This document shows positions 51,975 to 61,300 of a stretch of DNA of 64,000 nucleotides, piece after piece; positions within the stretch are counted from its first letter, which is position 1; each line of letters starts with the position of its first letter. The position numbers and the translations under genes were made by a program. Source of the stretch: UBA8190 sp003453695 (GTDB lineage Bacteria > Actinomycetota > Acidimicrobiia > Acidimicrobiales > UBA8190); contig DAIRBY010000009.1 in the NCBI GenBank assembly GCA_036796975.1, forward strand, positions 1 through 64,000, given 5' to 3'. The notes beneath the pieces are model-generated. The model worked only from the letters and a program-made list of their open reading frames with translations, was not told the origin of the DNA and did not search any database.

Positions 51975-53581
51975 CACCGCGCCCCGCCTTTCACGAGCTG
52001 GGCGAGCTCGTCGGCCCGCATGGGACGGGCGAAGTGGTAGCCCTGGGCGTGCTGGCAAGCCAGATGACGCAGTGCGTAGAGCTGTTGGCTCGTCTCCACC
52101 CCTTCGGCCACCACCGTCACCTTGAGGGCGCGGGCGATCCCGAGGATGGCGGTCACGATGGCCGAGTCGTGCGGGTCGGTGCCGAGCCCGCTGATGAAGG
52201 CACGGTCGATCTTGATGATGTCGATGGGGAATCGCTTCAGGTGGTCGAGCGACGAGCAACCCACGCCGAAGTCGTCGATGGCGATCCGGACCCCGAGCTC
52301 CTTCAACTCCTCGAGCGCCAGGAGACAGCGGATCGGGTCGCTCATGAGGACACCTTCGGTGATCTCGAGGACGACGCTGTGCGGCTCGACCGAGTGCCGG
52401 GCCAGCACCCCGGCGACCGATTCGGTGAAGCGGCTGCGCAGCTGGCGCACAGACACGTTCACCGACATCGAGAGCGGCACGTGGGGGACCTCGGTGCGCC
52501 ACAGCGCGAGTTGGCGGCACGCTTCGTCGAGGACCCGCACCCCGAGGGGCACGATGAGCCCGGTCTCCTCCGCCACGGCCACGAAGTCGTCGGGCAGGAT
52601 CAGGCCCCGTTCGGGGTCTTCCCAGCGAACGAGCGCCTCGACCCCTTCGACCCAGCCGGCCTCCAAGGAGACGATGGGCTGGTAGGCGACGAAGAACTCG
52701 TCCTCCTCCAGGGCTCGGCGCAGCGCCTTCTCGGTGTGGCGCCTGGCCTCGGCCCGCGTCCGCATCTCCTGGTCGAAGAGCTCGGTGCGGGCCCGGCCCT
52801 CCACCTTGGCGTGGTACATGGCGGCGTCGGCGTCGCGCAGCAGCTCCTCGGGGGTGGACGTCGGGCTCCCCACCGCCACGCCCAGGCTCGCCGAGACGTA
52901 GACGTCCTCCCCGCCGAGCGAGATGGGCTGCTCGATGACCTTGCGCAGCCGGTCGGCGACCTGTGTCGCCTCCTCCGTGTTCGCGACCTCCTCGCACACC
53001 ACGACGAACTCGTCGCCGCCGAAGCGGGCGACCGTGTCGCCCGAGCGGACCGCCGAGGACAAGCGCTCTGCCACCGAGCGCAGAAGGGCGTCCCCGTCGG
53101 CGTGGCCCTGGGTGTCGTTGATCAGCTTGAAGTGGTCGAGGTCGAGGAAGGCGATGGCCACGCAGGTGCCCGAGCGGGCCGCCCGGGCAAGGGCCTGGCT
53201 GATGCGGTCCTCGAGGAGGGCCCGGTTGGGCAGTCCCGTCAGGTGGTCGTGCAGTGCCTGATGGGAGAGCACCTCGAGAAGGTTGCGGTCCCCGCCGGCC
53301 TCCGTCACGACCACCCACTGCACGGGAGTCCCGTCCGGCGTCCTGCCGGGGGCGGTCCGCAGTGTGAGGCGCCAGGGCTCCTGGGTCACGCGGCCCTCCA
53401 AGGCGTGTAGGTCGAGGCGGGCGACGTCCGGCCCCAGGAGCTCTTCGGCCTCGCGGCTCCACAGCACGGGAGCACCGGACTCGTCGAGCGCCAGCACGGC
53501 GACGGGCACGTCTTCGAGGCAACCGCCGAGCGGCTCCCGAACCGCCGTCAGGCCGCGATGAGAGATCGCCACCTTCGCCAC
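51971..53581 (-). CDS. PAS-GGDEF-EAL dual cyclic-di-GMP enzyme
   Basis: This protein of about 536 residues has a PAS-like start (VAVLALDESGAPVLWSREAEELLG), then a GGDEF domain with AFLDLDHFKLINDTQGHADGD and RFGGDEFVVV. An EAL domain follows with EALVRWEDPERG, SVNVSVRQL, LEITEGVLMSD, IDDFGVGCSSLDHLKRFP, IKIDRAF and VAEGVETSQQ. Both active sites look complete, so it may make or break c-di-GMP. No membrane helices are seen. The start is uncertain: GTG 53581 or GTG 53572. Its stop overlaps the next EAL gene's GTG (GTGA). Confidence 0.88.
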   Translation of the reverse strand: MAKVAISHRGLTAVREPLGGCLEDVPVAVLALDESGAPVLWSREAEELLGPDVARLDLHALEGRVTQEPWRLTLRTAPGRTPDGTPVQWVVVTEAGGDRNLLEVLSHQALHDHLTGLPNRALLEDRISQALARAARSGTCVAIAFLDLDHFKLINDTQGHADGDALLRSVAERLSSAVRSGDTVARFGGDEFVVVCEEVANTEEATQVADRLRKVIEQPISLGGEDVYVSASLGVAVGSPTSTPEELLRDADAAMYHAKVEGRARTELFDQEMRTRAEARRHTEKALRRALEEDEFFVAYQPIVSLEAGWVEGVEALVRWEDPERGLILPDDFVAVAEETGLIVPLGVRVLDEACRQLALWRTEVPHVPLSMSVNVSVRQLRSRFTESVAGVLARHSVEPHSVVLEITEGVLMSDPIRCLLALEELKELGVRIAIDDFGVGCSSLDHLKRFPIDIIKIDRAFISGLGTDPHDSAIVTAILGIARALKVTVVAEGVETSQQLYALRHLACQHAQGYHFARPMRADELAQLVKGGARW

Positions 53582-53707
53582 CTTCGGGTCATCGGCCAGT
53601 TGCCGCTGCCGAGTTAGACGGATAGACAAATTGTCCTGGCTTTGGGGCCCAGTGGACGCTCGGGTATGGGACTTTGGTCCCTGCCCCATCGATGTACAGG
53701 GAGGGTC

Positions 53708-54547
53708 ATGGGACTGCCCAACCCGGAGGTGCTGGTGGACACGGCGTGGCTCGGTGAGCATTTGAGCGACCCCCACGTCCGGGTCATCGAGGTCGACGAG
53801 GACACGTCTGCGTACCTGAAGGGCCACATCCCGGGCTCGCTGGGCTGGGACTGGTTCGAAGATCTCCACGCCAAACCGAGGCGCGACTACGTCGACCAGG
53901 ACGGCCTCAGCGAGCTGCTGGGACGCAGCGGTGTCGACTCCGATACGACGGTCGTCCTGTACGGGGGCAACAACAACTGGTTCGCCGCCTACGCCTACTG
54001 GCTGTTGCGCTACCTCGGCTTCGACAGGGTGAAGCTCTTGAACGGCGGGCGCAAGCGCTGGGAGCTCGACAGCCGTGAGCTCACGACGGAGCGGTCCAAG
54101 ATCGAGCCGACCGCCTACCGCATCCCGAATCCGGTCCGCCTCGAGCTGCGGGCCATGCGTGACGAGGTGCTGAGCAAGCTCGGGGCCGCCTCCTTCGTGG
54201 ACGTGCGTTCGCCCGAGGAGTACCGCGGAGAGATGATGGCTCCGGCGCACCTCCCCCAGGAGTCGGCCATGGTCCCGGGGCACATCCCCGGGGCGGTGAA
54301 CGTCCCGTGGAGCCGGGCCGCCAACGAGGACGGGACGTTCAAGGAGCTCGACGAACTGAAGCGTCTCTACCAGGATGCCGGGCTCGACTCGGAGGCGCCG
54401 GTGGTCGTCGCCTACTGCCGCATCGGCGAGCGGTCGGCGCACACCTGGTTCGTGCTCCACGAACTGCTCGGATTCCCGAAGGTGTCCAACTACGACGGGT
54501 CGTGGACCGAGTACGGCTCGCTTGTCGGCGTCCCCGTCGAGTGGTGA
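53708..54547 (+). CDS. Thiosulfate/3-mercaptopyruvate sulfurtransferase (rhodanese, CysA/SseA type)
   Basis: The 279-residue two-domain rhodanese has VLVDTAWLGEHLSDPHVRVIEVDED, GHIPGSLGWDWFEDL, LYGGNNNWFAAYAYW and LLNGGRKRWELD in the first domain. The second has FVDVRSPEEYRGEMMAP, GHIPGAVNVPWSRAANEDGTFK and the active-site loop AYCRIGERSAHTWF with C237. This exact loop (CRIGER) is typical of actinobacterial CysA/SseA. It moves sulfane sulfur from thiosulfate to thiophilic acceptors. The ATG follows AGGGAGG. The DUF1416 gene follows with one base between stop and start. Confidence 0.95.
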   Translation: MGLPNPEVLVDTAWLGEHLSDPHVRVIEVDEDTSAYLKGHIPGSLGWDWFEDLHAKPRRDYVDQDGLSELLGRSGVDSDTTVVLYGGNNNWFAAYAYWLLRYLGFDRVKLLNGGRKRWELDSRELTTERSKIEPTAYRIPNPVRLELRAMRDEVLSKLGAASFVDVRSPEEYRGEMMAPAHLPQESAMVPGHIPGAVNVPWSRAANEDGTFKELDELKRLYQDAGLDSEAPVVVAYCRIGERSAHTWFVLHELLGFPKVSNYDGSWTEYGSLVGVPVEW

Positions 54548-54548
54548 G

Positions 54549-54785
54549 GTGGACGTGGTGCCGCGACTGACCGGCAAGATCGACGGCGGGGCCGGGTCGT
54601 TCGTCCAGCTCCGCGACGCCGAGGGGGACTTCGTGGGCGAGGTGCGAGCGGACGACGACGGACGGTTCGTCTTCCACGCCATCCCGGGGCACTGGCGCGT
54701 CATCTGCCTGACCCCGGGCCGCAACCGGCGCCAACAGGACGTCGACCTCGGGGCAGCCGACATGGACGTCCGCATCCCCGCCTGA
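54549..54785 (+). CDS. DUF1416/SseC-like small protein
   Basis: The 78-residue protein has LTGKIDGGAGSFVQLRDAEGDFVGEV and GRFVFHAIPGHWRVICLTPG, then VDLGAADMDVRI. This matches SseC/DUF1416, which lies beside the CysA-type sulfurtransferase gene in mycobacteria. The carboxypeptidase-regulatory-like beta fold is inferred. The function is unknown, but conserved pairing with the sulfurtransferase suggests a partner in sulfur transfer. The GTG at 54549 begins one base after the previous stop; two further GTG codons (54555, 54558) are alternatives. Confidence 0.85.
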   Translation: MDVVPRLTGKIDGGAGSFVQLRDAEGDFVGEVRADDDGRFVFHAIPGHWRVICLTPGRNRRQQDVDLGAADMDVRIPA

Positions 54786-54807
54786 ATCTCGCACCCCTGC
54801 CCGGCGG

Positions 54808-55638
54808 TCAGCCCTGGCGGGGGGAACCTCCCACCCGCAGGGAGATCTCGTCCATTGCCTCGGCGAGGGCCTCGGGGGTCGTCGCACGCAGCAGCAGGGT
54901 TGCTTCGCCCTCCAGCCCGGCCCGCGCCACGAGGCCCTTCTCGTTGAGCACCCACCGCCCGGCTGCCGCCATCCGGCTGTGCGCCTCCTCCGTCAGGGCG
55001 CACAGGGTGTTGGCCATGGACAGCGTCGTGTCCTCGTGGCCGCGAAAGACGCTGCGGGCGTAGTCGAGGCTGAGCACGGCGTCGTCGTGCCAGCGCCGCG
55101 CCGCTTCTCGCGCCAGGGCGGCGGGGTACGCCGGAACCGGGAGCGAACCGTGCAGCACGCGGTTGAGGGCGAGCTCGGCCACCACCACGTAGCTGGGGAT
55201 GCCGGCCACGTGGAAGAGGAGGTACTCCTTGTGGAATCGACCGGCGCCCGCCTCGGCCAGGCGGAGCTCGACGTCGTCGAGGTCTCGATAGTGCACGTCG
55301 ACGCGCCGGTCCTCGATGGTGAGCCACGCTCCGCCGTTCATGACCCCGCCGCCCCAGGCCCCGATGTCGAACACCGTGCCCGGGAAGCCCTTGGCCCGAA
55401 GGGTGTCGGGTTCGAAGTGGCCTCGGTAGTAGAGGGCGAAGTCCCAGTCGCTGTCGGGCCGGTGCTCGCCTCGCGCCCGCGACCCACCGAGCGCGACGGC
55501 CTGCACACCCGGTAACCCCGCCAGCTCGGCGGCGACATAGGCCTCGAACCGGTCGTCGTCCACCGCCGTCGGCCTAGCACCGACGTCCGTTGCGCGGCGC
55601 GCTATCCGCCTGTCCCACACAAAGTGGCCGGCCGCCAT
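54808..55638 (-). CDS. Nucleotidyltransferase-fold protein
   Basis: The 276-residue protein has the NTase active-site motif AVALGGSRARGEHRPDSDWDFALYY (GGSRARG ... D-x-D), GVMNGGAWLTIEDRRVDVHYRD (third acidic residue) and a helical C-terminal domain (REAARRWHDDAVLSLDYARSVFRGHEDTTLSMANTLC). It resembles minimal aminoglycoside-type or uncharacterised NTases that transfer a nucleotide to a small molecule or protein. Antibiotic resistance is not shown by the sequence. The ATG start begins a 25-residue stretch before the domain. Confidence 0.78.
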   Translation of the reverse strand: MAAGHFVWDRRIARRATDVGARPTAVDDDRFEAYVAAELAGLPGVQAVALGGSRARGEHRPDSDWDFALYYRGHFEPDTLRAKGFPGTVFDIGAWGGGVMNGGAWLTIEDRRVDVHYRDLDDVELRLAEAGAGRFHKEYLLFHVAGIPSYVVVAELALNRVLHGSLPVPAYPAALAREAARRWHDDAVLSLDYARSVFRGHEDTTLSMANTLCALTEEAHSRMAAAGRWVLNEKGLVARAGLEGEATLLLRATTPEALAEAMDEISLRVGGSPRQG

Positions 55639-55754
55639 TCACCGATCGTGGGTATCCAAAGGTGGTTTCCGGCAAGTCACAAAATTCGCTCAAGGCCCTG
55701 GTCCCGATGCCGACAAACGTCAGGGCAGGTTGGGCGAAGACAGGGGGGGACGGG

Positions 55755-56399
55755 ATGAGACCTTTCACCCGTCAAAGTGTCGACACACCGTCGAATTGGT
55801 CCAGACGCGCTCGCGTTCTGGCTGCATTGCTCGGTGTGTTGCTGACAGGCACGGTGGCGTATGCCGCGTCGAACTGGATGGTGGGGCTGAACCCAGGATC
55901 CTCGGGCGAGGGCCAGTCGGCCAACGTCTCGAACCTCACCGTCTCGGCCACGGCCAGCCCGGCAGCGGGCAATCTGCTGTACCCGGGTGGAACGGGTGAC
56001 GTCGTTGTGACGATCAGCAATCCCAACCCGTTCCCGGTAGAGATCACGGCCGTACAGCTTCCGACGAACGCCACCTACGCCACGGGCTACACCACGAGCA
56101 GCCTGGCCGCGACACAGGCTGGCTGTCTGGCGTCGACGCCGAGCGACGTGGTCTGGAACTACTCCACCGCCACCAGCGGAAGCTCGCACATGTTGACGAC
56201 GCCGTTGACCGTGGCGGCCAGCGGGCAAAGTGACGACCCGCTGACGGTGACATTCACCGACGACGCCAGCATGACCCTCGCGGCGCCAGCCGCCTGTGTG
56301 AACACCTACTTCGCCATGCCGTCGTTCACCGGCGTGACGGCCACCGGGGGCGCCGCCTCGGTCACGGCGACCCCCGCCACCGACAGCTGGACGAGCTGA
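55755..56399 (+). CDS. Exported surface-type protein with N-terminal SNW motif and NPNPFPV beta-domain
   Basis: The 214-residue protein has a signal peptide (RVLAALLGVLLTGTVAYA) with likely cleavage before ASNW. The mature N-terminus carries S39-N-W41-x6-GS-x4-QS. The body then has LLYPGGTGDVVVTISNPNPFPVEITAVQL, a Ser/Thr-rich beta region and three cysteines, ending GAASVTATPATDSWTS. The LYPG...SNPNPFPV segment resembles an actinobacterial family of exported beta-proteins often encoded near signal peptidases; I know no characterised member. The ATG follows a G-rich site. It starts a three-gene exported cluster. Confidence 0.75.
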   Translation: MRPFTRQSVDTPSNWSRRARVLAALLGVLLTGTVAYAASNWMVGLNPGSSGEGQSANVSNLTVSATASPAAGNLLYPGGTGDVVVTISNPNPFPVEITAVQLPTNATYATGYTTSSLAATQAGCLASTPSDVVWNYSTATSGSSHMLTTPLTVAASGQSDDPLTVTFTDDASMTLAAPAACVNTYFAMPSFTGVTATGGAASVTATPATDSWTS

Positions 56400-56439
56400 G
56401 ACCGGCGCCCTCCCGGACGAGCCGAGCTGGAGCCTCCCG

Positions 56440-56901
56440 ATGGCGACACCGCTCCGTCTGGCTGGAGCGGTGGCCGCGTTCACCGTCGTCGGCGTCCTGG
56501 CCGCTGTGCCGACGGCGGCGTCGGCATCCAACTGGGTCGCGTCGGTGGCGGCAGGCAGCGGGGCACAGGCCCAGTCCTCCGGGCTTCCCTCCCCACCCGC
56601 CAGCGTGACGGCGGCGTGCACGTCTGCCGCTTCCAACACGATCGTCGTGACGTGGAGCGCCGTTGCCAACGCCGCCACCTTCTCGGTGTACGAAGCCACG
56701 GCGGCGGCGTCGGGGCCCTACAGGGCTGTGGCGACGGGCGTCACCTCGACGTCGTGGACGTCGGGTGGTCTCTCCAGCGCCAACTACTGGTTCGAAGTGA
56801 CGGCGTACCTGGGGACGAACTGGCAGAGCGTGTTGTCGACGGCGAGCGCGGAGTCGACCACGACGCACAGCGGCAAGACGAAGTCGTGCACCCAGCCGTG
56901 A
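56440..56901 (+). CDS. Exported FnIII-like protein with N-terminal SNW motif
   Basis: The 153-residue protein has a signal peptide (LAGAVAAFTVVGVLAAVPTAASA), then S30-N-W32-x6-GS-x4-QS at the mature N-terminus, as in the preceding gene. A fibronectin-III-like domain follows (LPSPPASVTAACTSAASNTIVVTWSAVANAATFSVYEA ... TSTSWTSGGLSSANYWFEVTAYLG). It ends in a Ser/Thr/Lys tail with two cysteines in total. It is 40 bases downstream of the previous gene. The function is unknown; a wall or pilus-like surface component is a guess. Confidence 0.72.
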   Translation: MATPLRLAGAVAAFTVVGVLAAVPTAASASNWVASVAAGSGAQAQSSGLPSPPASVTAACTSAASNTIVVTWSAVANAATFSVYEATAAASGPYRAVATGVTSTSWTSGGLSSANYWFEVTAYLGTNWQSVLSTASAESTTTHSGKTKSCTQP

Positions 56902-56995
56902 CGGGTGGGGCGCCCGGTTCGGATTGACCCCTGCTGGTGGCGAGGTCAGAATCGGCGCCAGGCTCCGGGCGGACGGGGCCAGGGCGGTGCGTGCG

Positions 56996-58090
56996 ATGAA
57001 GCGGTGGCGGACGAAGGCGTCGGTCGGGGTGATGGTGGCCGCCGGGGTTCTGGCGGGCGCGCTCGCCTTCCCGGCTGGGGCCGACTCGGGGGGCACGGTC
57101 TCGGTGACGGTGTCGACGGGATGTCTTCCCCCCAGCCTGCTCGTGCTCTCGGCCATGCCCCTCGAGCTGGACCCGCTCCTCGCCGCCGCCAAGGGCGTCG
57201 ACTACGCCCACCCGGTGATGCTCAACAACCGGCCCTTCGTGTCCGGGAACCTCGAGGGGAACAGCGTGATCATGGGCCTCACCGGCATCGGGCCGGAGAA
57301 CGCCCAGGCGACGACCGAGGACGCCTTCACCCAATTCCAGTGCGACGGCGTCTCGGAGATCTCGGGCGTCGTGTTCTCGGGAACCTCGGGAGGGGACGAC
57401 ATCGGCGACGTGTTCGTGCCGAACGACTGGAGCTACGCCGGCGGCCCGACCGTGGCGAGCGACCCCACCATGTTGCACGTGGCCGGCGAGGCGCCGGCGC
57501 CGGCGCTCGAGGCGTCCACACCCCCCGGCGACCCGGCATGCGTCTGCGCGGTGACGAACCAGCTGGACCAGCTGCAGACACCGGTCACCGTGCAGCACCA
57601 GCCCGTCGTCGAGTTCGGCGGCACGGGACTGACGACCGATCCCTTCGGAGGCCGGATCCTGCCGTGTGCCCCTGCGGGCAGCGACGTCTTCGGGTGCACG
57701 CCGTGCCCGGAGCTCGACATGGACGCAGCCGGTCAGACCGTGGCGCTCGCCCAGGAGGCACCCGCCTTCCTGGAACCGGGCTTCTTCACCGGCTACATGA
57801 GCTCGACCACCCCGGCCGGCAACTGGGTGTCGGAGGACGAGGAGACGGCGATCGTGGCCCAGGTGACCACCGCCCACAGCCTTCCCGGGAGCACCGTTCC
57901 CGTGCCGTTCATCGGGTTCCGAGCGGCGTCGGACGGCGGAGGCGACCCGCTGCACCTGCCTGGCTTCCCGGCGGAATTCTTCGTCTATCGACAGCTGGCC
58001 GCCAACAATGCGGCGGCAATGGCCCTCGCATTCCTCCACCGGTGGGCGCTGCAGACCCCGTTTCAGCTGGGACCGCTGACCGGTCCGTAG
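56996..58090 (+). CDS. Exported nucleoside-phosphorylase-like protein
   Basis: The 364-residue protein has a signal peptide (KASVGVMVAAGVLAGALAFPAGA). The mature region begins with an Ig-like stretch (GGTVSVTVSTG), then the PNP/UDP superfamily pattern: LLVLSAMPLELDPLL, NSVIMGLTGIGPENAQATTEDAF, ISGVVFSGTSGG and IGDVFVPNDWSYAGG. The C-terminus has SEDEETAIVAQV, FIGFRAASDGGGDPLHLPG. Members cleave N-glycosidic bonds of nucleosides; an exported version implies a scavenging or other role outside the cell. Cysteines are many (about eight). It closes the exported cluster. Confidence 0.72.
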   Translation: MKRWRTKASVGVMVAAGVLAGALAFPAGADSGGTVSVTVSTGCLPPSLLVLSAMPLELDPLLAAAKGVDYAHPVMLNNRPFVSGNLEGNSVIMGLTGIGPENAQATTEDAFTQFQCDGVSEISGVVFSGTSGGDDIGDVFVPNDWSYAGGPTVASDPTMLHVAGEAPAPALEASTPPGDPACVCAVTNQLDQLQTPVTVQHQPVVEFGGTGLTTDPFGGRILPCAPAGSDVFGCTPCPELDMDAAGQTVALAQEAPAFLEPGFFTGYMSSTTPAGNWVSEDEETAIVAQVTTAHSLPGSTVPVPFIGFRAASDGGGDPLHLPGFPAEFFVYRQLAANNAAAMALAFLHRWALQTPFQLGPLTGP

Positions 58091-58167
58091 CAAGACCCGG
58101 CGCCCGCGGCCAGGATCGGGACTTCAGGCCCTAGTACGGGAACTGGCGGCATGCGCATCTTTGCGGC

Positions 58168-58344
58168 GTGGAGCAGGGGGACGTGCCCGCCGCGGGCGAG
58201 GACTACATCGCCAGCTATTGCCGGCTCGGCCAGCACGAGGAGTGCAGCTCCCACCCGGTGGTCACCTGTGCGTGCCCCTGCCACGGTGAGGGTCCCGAAG
58301 GTGACCTTCGACGCACCCCCCGGAGCGGCCGGGTACCTGGCTGA
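58168..58344 (+). CDS. Small Cys/His-rich protein (putative zinc-binding miniprotein)
   Basis: A 58-residue reading frame from GTG 58168 encodes YCRLGQHEECSSHPVVTCACPCH: five Cys and three His residues in a C-x4-H-x2-C-x8-C-x-C-x-C-H pattern. An acidic N-terminus (EQGDVPAAGEDYIA) and a basic tail flank it. The density of Cys/His and the clean start and stop (TGA 58342-58344, seven bases before the convergent cyclase stop) argue it is real. Similar small zinc-binding-type proteins occur in actinobacteria. The function is unknown. Confidence 0.55.
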   Translation: MEQGDVPAAGEDYIASYCRLGQHEECSSHPVVTCACPCHGEGPEGDLRRTPRSGRVPG

Positions 58345-58351
58345 GCGGCCC

Positions 58352-61300
58352 TCAGTTCGCCTGCGCCGTCCAGGGATCGCCACCCAGCTCGGCGATCTCG
58401 GCCAAGTGGCGGGCCAGGCCGGGCGCCCCCATGGCCAGCGCCTCGCTCCGGCCCATCGACAGCTGCTCGCCGGCGCGTTCCCCGTCGACGGGGCCGCCTC
58501 GCTTGAGAAGGGCAACACCCAGGTACTGCCGGCACAGGGGCACGAGGCCGACGGCGCCGGACTCGACGGTGTCGGTGAGCGTCTGCTCGAGGGTCTCGAC
58601 CGCATCGTCCACGTGGCCGAGGAGGAGCTCGGCCATGCCGAGGGGCACGCCGACCGGGAACATGACGTGCAGGTTGAAGTGTGCCCACAGCCGGGCATGG
58701 GGACGGAGCACGGAGATGGCCTCCTCGGCGCGTCGGCGGTCCCCGGTGTGATAGGCGAGATAGGCGACGCACGCCGGGCCGCACAGCTCGAAGGCGTCGT
58801 CGTGATAGCGCTCGGCGTCCATGCCGTAGCGGTCCATGGCGGCTCGGGCTTCGGCGATGCGGCCCTCGAGGACGAGGGCGATGGACGCACCGCAGCGCCA
58901 CGTCGGGGCCTCGGGGAACTGGTCGCCGAAGACGATCACACTCTCGAACAGCCCGGGCTGCGATTCTTCGCGCTGGACCAGGATGCCCACCTGGATCGCC
59001 GCGCTCCACACCAGGGCGTCGGGCTCTCCGAGCTCCTGGCCCCGGCGCAGCACCTCCTCGGTGGCCGCCATGGCTTCGTCCAGGCGGCCCCCCAGCGCCA
59101 GATGGCGGACGGTGTTGGCCTGGATCGACCACTGGACGCTCGGGGAGGCCTCGGTGGCGATGAGCGCCGCCTCATCGACGAGAGCCTCCATGTCGGCCAG
59201 CCGGCCGTAGTCGAGCAGTGACCATGCCCGCCAGAACCGTGCGAAGCACCGGAGGGCGGGGTCGCCCGTCTGGTCGGCGAGGCGCACGGCCTCCTCGGTG
59301 CGCGTCGCCGTGGCGGCGATGCGAGACAGGTGCATGTGGGCGAAGCCGGTGCGGGTGATCACCCACGCCAGCACGCCGGGGTCGCCCAGCGCCCTGGCCA
59401 TGGCCTCGGCCTCGTCGGTGAGCGCCAGGCGCCGGGCGTGGTCGGACGAGAAGATGACCTCGCCGGCCAGGTAGGCGAGCAGCCGGGCCCGGTCCGCAGA
59501 CGGCTCGGGGCCGATGGCCTCGAGGGCCCCCTCGGCCACGGCGACCCGGTCCTCGTCCACGGCGCCCACCAGGCTGACGGCGGGCCGGCCGTTGGCGAGC
59601 ACGGCCCGGACGTGCAGCGGCACCTCTCCGATGGCTTGGGCCATGCGGGCGGCGTGGAGCAGCGTCTCCCGGAAGGCCGGGTTGGCCTGGTCGCGCTGGC
59701 ACTCGCCCAGCCCCACGAGCGCCGCCACCCGCTCGGGCTCCTCGGCGATCTCGGCTTCGTCGAGCACCTCGAGCACACCCAGGTAGCGCTGCTCGGCGTC
59801 GGCCAGGGCACGCGCCGCGAAGGACTGCTCGGCTGCCGACAGTGAGTAGCGCACGGCGCGGGCCAAGAGCCCTCCCTCGGGGCCGGCCTCGACGTAGTGG
59901 CGGGCCAGGGCCACGACGTCGTCGGGCCTGATCTTCTCGATGGCCTCTGCCACCCTGCGGTGCAATCGCCGCCGGCGCGTCGCCGACAGCTCCTCGTACA
60001 AGGTGGTGCGCACGAGGGCGTGGGCGAATCGGTACTGATCCGGCCCGGTCTCGTCGACGATGCGCGCCGACACGGCCTCGTCGAGCGCGTCGAGCAGCGA
60101 CGACTCCGTCAGGTCCGAGAGCTCCATGAGGAGCTCCACCTCGAAGTCCCGTCCCACCACCGACGCTGTGTGCAGCACCTCATTGGCGGCGTCGGACAAT
60201 CTCGACAGCCTCCGGCCGATGACGTCACGCACGCCCTCGGGGACCGACAAGTTGCCGGGATCGGTCACCGACCAGCGCCCGTCCCGGCGCACCACCGCCC
60301 CCGTCTCGACCAGATGGCGGAGGACCTCGGCCACGAAGAACGGATTGCCCTCCGTCTCGGCGTGCAAGGTGCGCGCCAGCGCCTTGGTGCCGTCGTCGAG
60401 GTCGTGACCGGCGGCGGTGGCGACGAAGCGCTCGACCTCCTCGTAGCTGAGCCCGCTCACCGGCAGGCGCTCGACCGCGGGCAGCCGGCGCAGGTCGGCG
60501 AGCACCCCCGACAAGGGATGGGCCCGGTCGATGTCGGTGTCGCGGTAGGTGCCCACCACGAAGAGCCCGCAGGTGGCGCCCGCCGACGTGGCCGTGCGCA
60601 GCACGTGGAGCAGCAACAGCAGCGTGGGCTTGTCGGCCCAGTGGAGGTCGTCGAGGACCAGCACCACGGGTTTGGCGCGTGCCAGCTCCACCAGCCAGGA
60701 GGCGGTCGACTCGAAGAGCAGGTGTTCCTCCGACCGCGGGTCCGAGGTGACGGGCCGCCCGATGGACGGCATCCGCGTGGGGAGCTCGGGCAGGAGCCGG
60801 GCCAGTTCGGCAGGAAGCCGGCCCAGCACCGGATCTCCGGCATTGTCGGTGTAGAAGTCGAGCGCCTCCATGAAGGGCTGGTAGGGCGCCCCCAGGTCCT
60901 CGTCGCTGCGGCCGTACAGCACGACGGCGCCGCCGGCGTGCGCCCGATGAGCCACCTCGGCCGCCGTGCGCGTCTTCCCGATCCCGGGCTCGCCCGCCAG
61001 CAGCGTCATCCGGCAACCCGCTCCCGGCGCCGCCTCGAGCGCATCGGTGAGCCGGTCCAGCAGCCCGGCGCGCCCCACGTACGGAGCGCCGAAGACGAGC
61101 AGGGGCGGGAAGGGCAGCGCCACCTCGACGCCCGACTCCACGTCCTCCTCCGGCTCCCAGAACACGCGGCACGTGGGCAGCGGCTCGGCCAGCCCCTTGA
61201 GCTCGAGGTCGCCGTAGGAGGCGAACTGGAAGGCGCCTCGCCCGCGACACAGCGACCGCACCAGCTCGGCGACGAGGATCTCCCCTCCGTTGGCGGACGC

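Noticed and set aside
51971..55327. Very long minus-strand open frame of over 1100 codons extending beyond the GGDEF-EAL gene
   Set aside because: The part upstream of about 53581 lies antisense to the well-supported sulfurtransferase and DUF1416 genes and has no domain content. High GC leaves antisense frames open.
54808..55638. Aminoglycoside nucleotidyltransferase (resistance gene)
   Set aside because: The NTase motif is clear, but nothing in the sequence or neighbourhood points to antibiotics, so only the fold is called.
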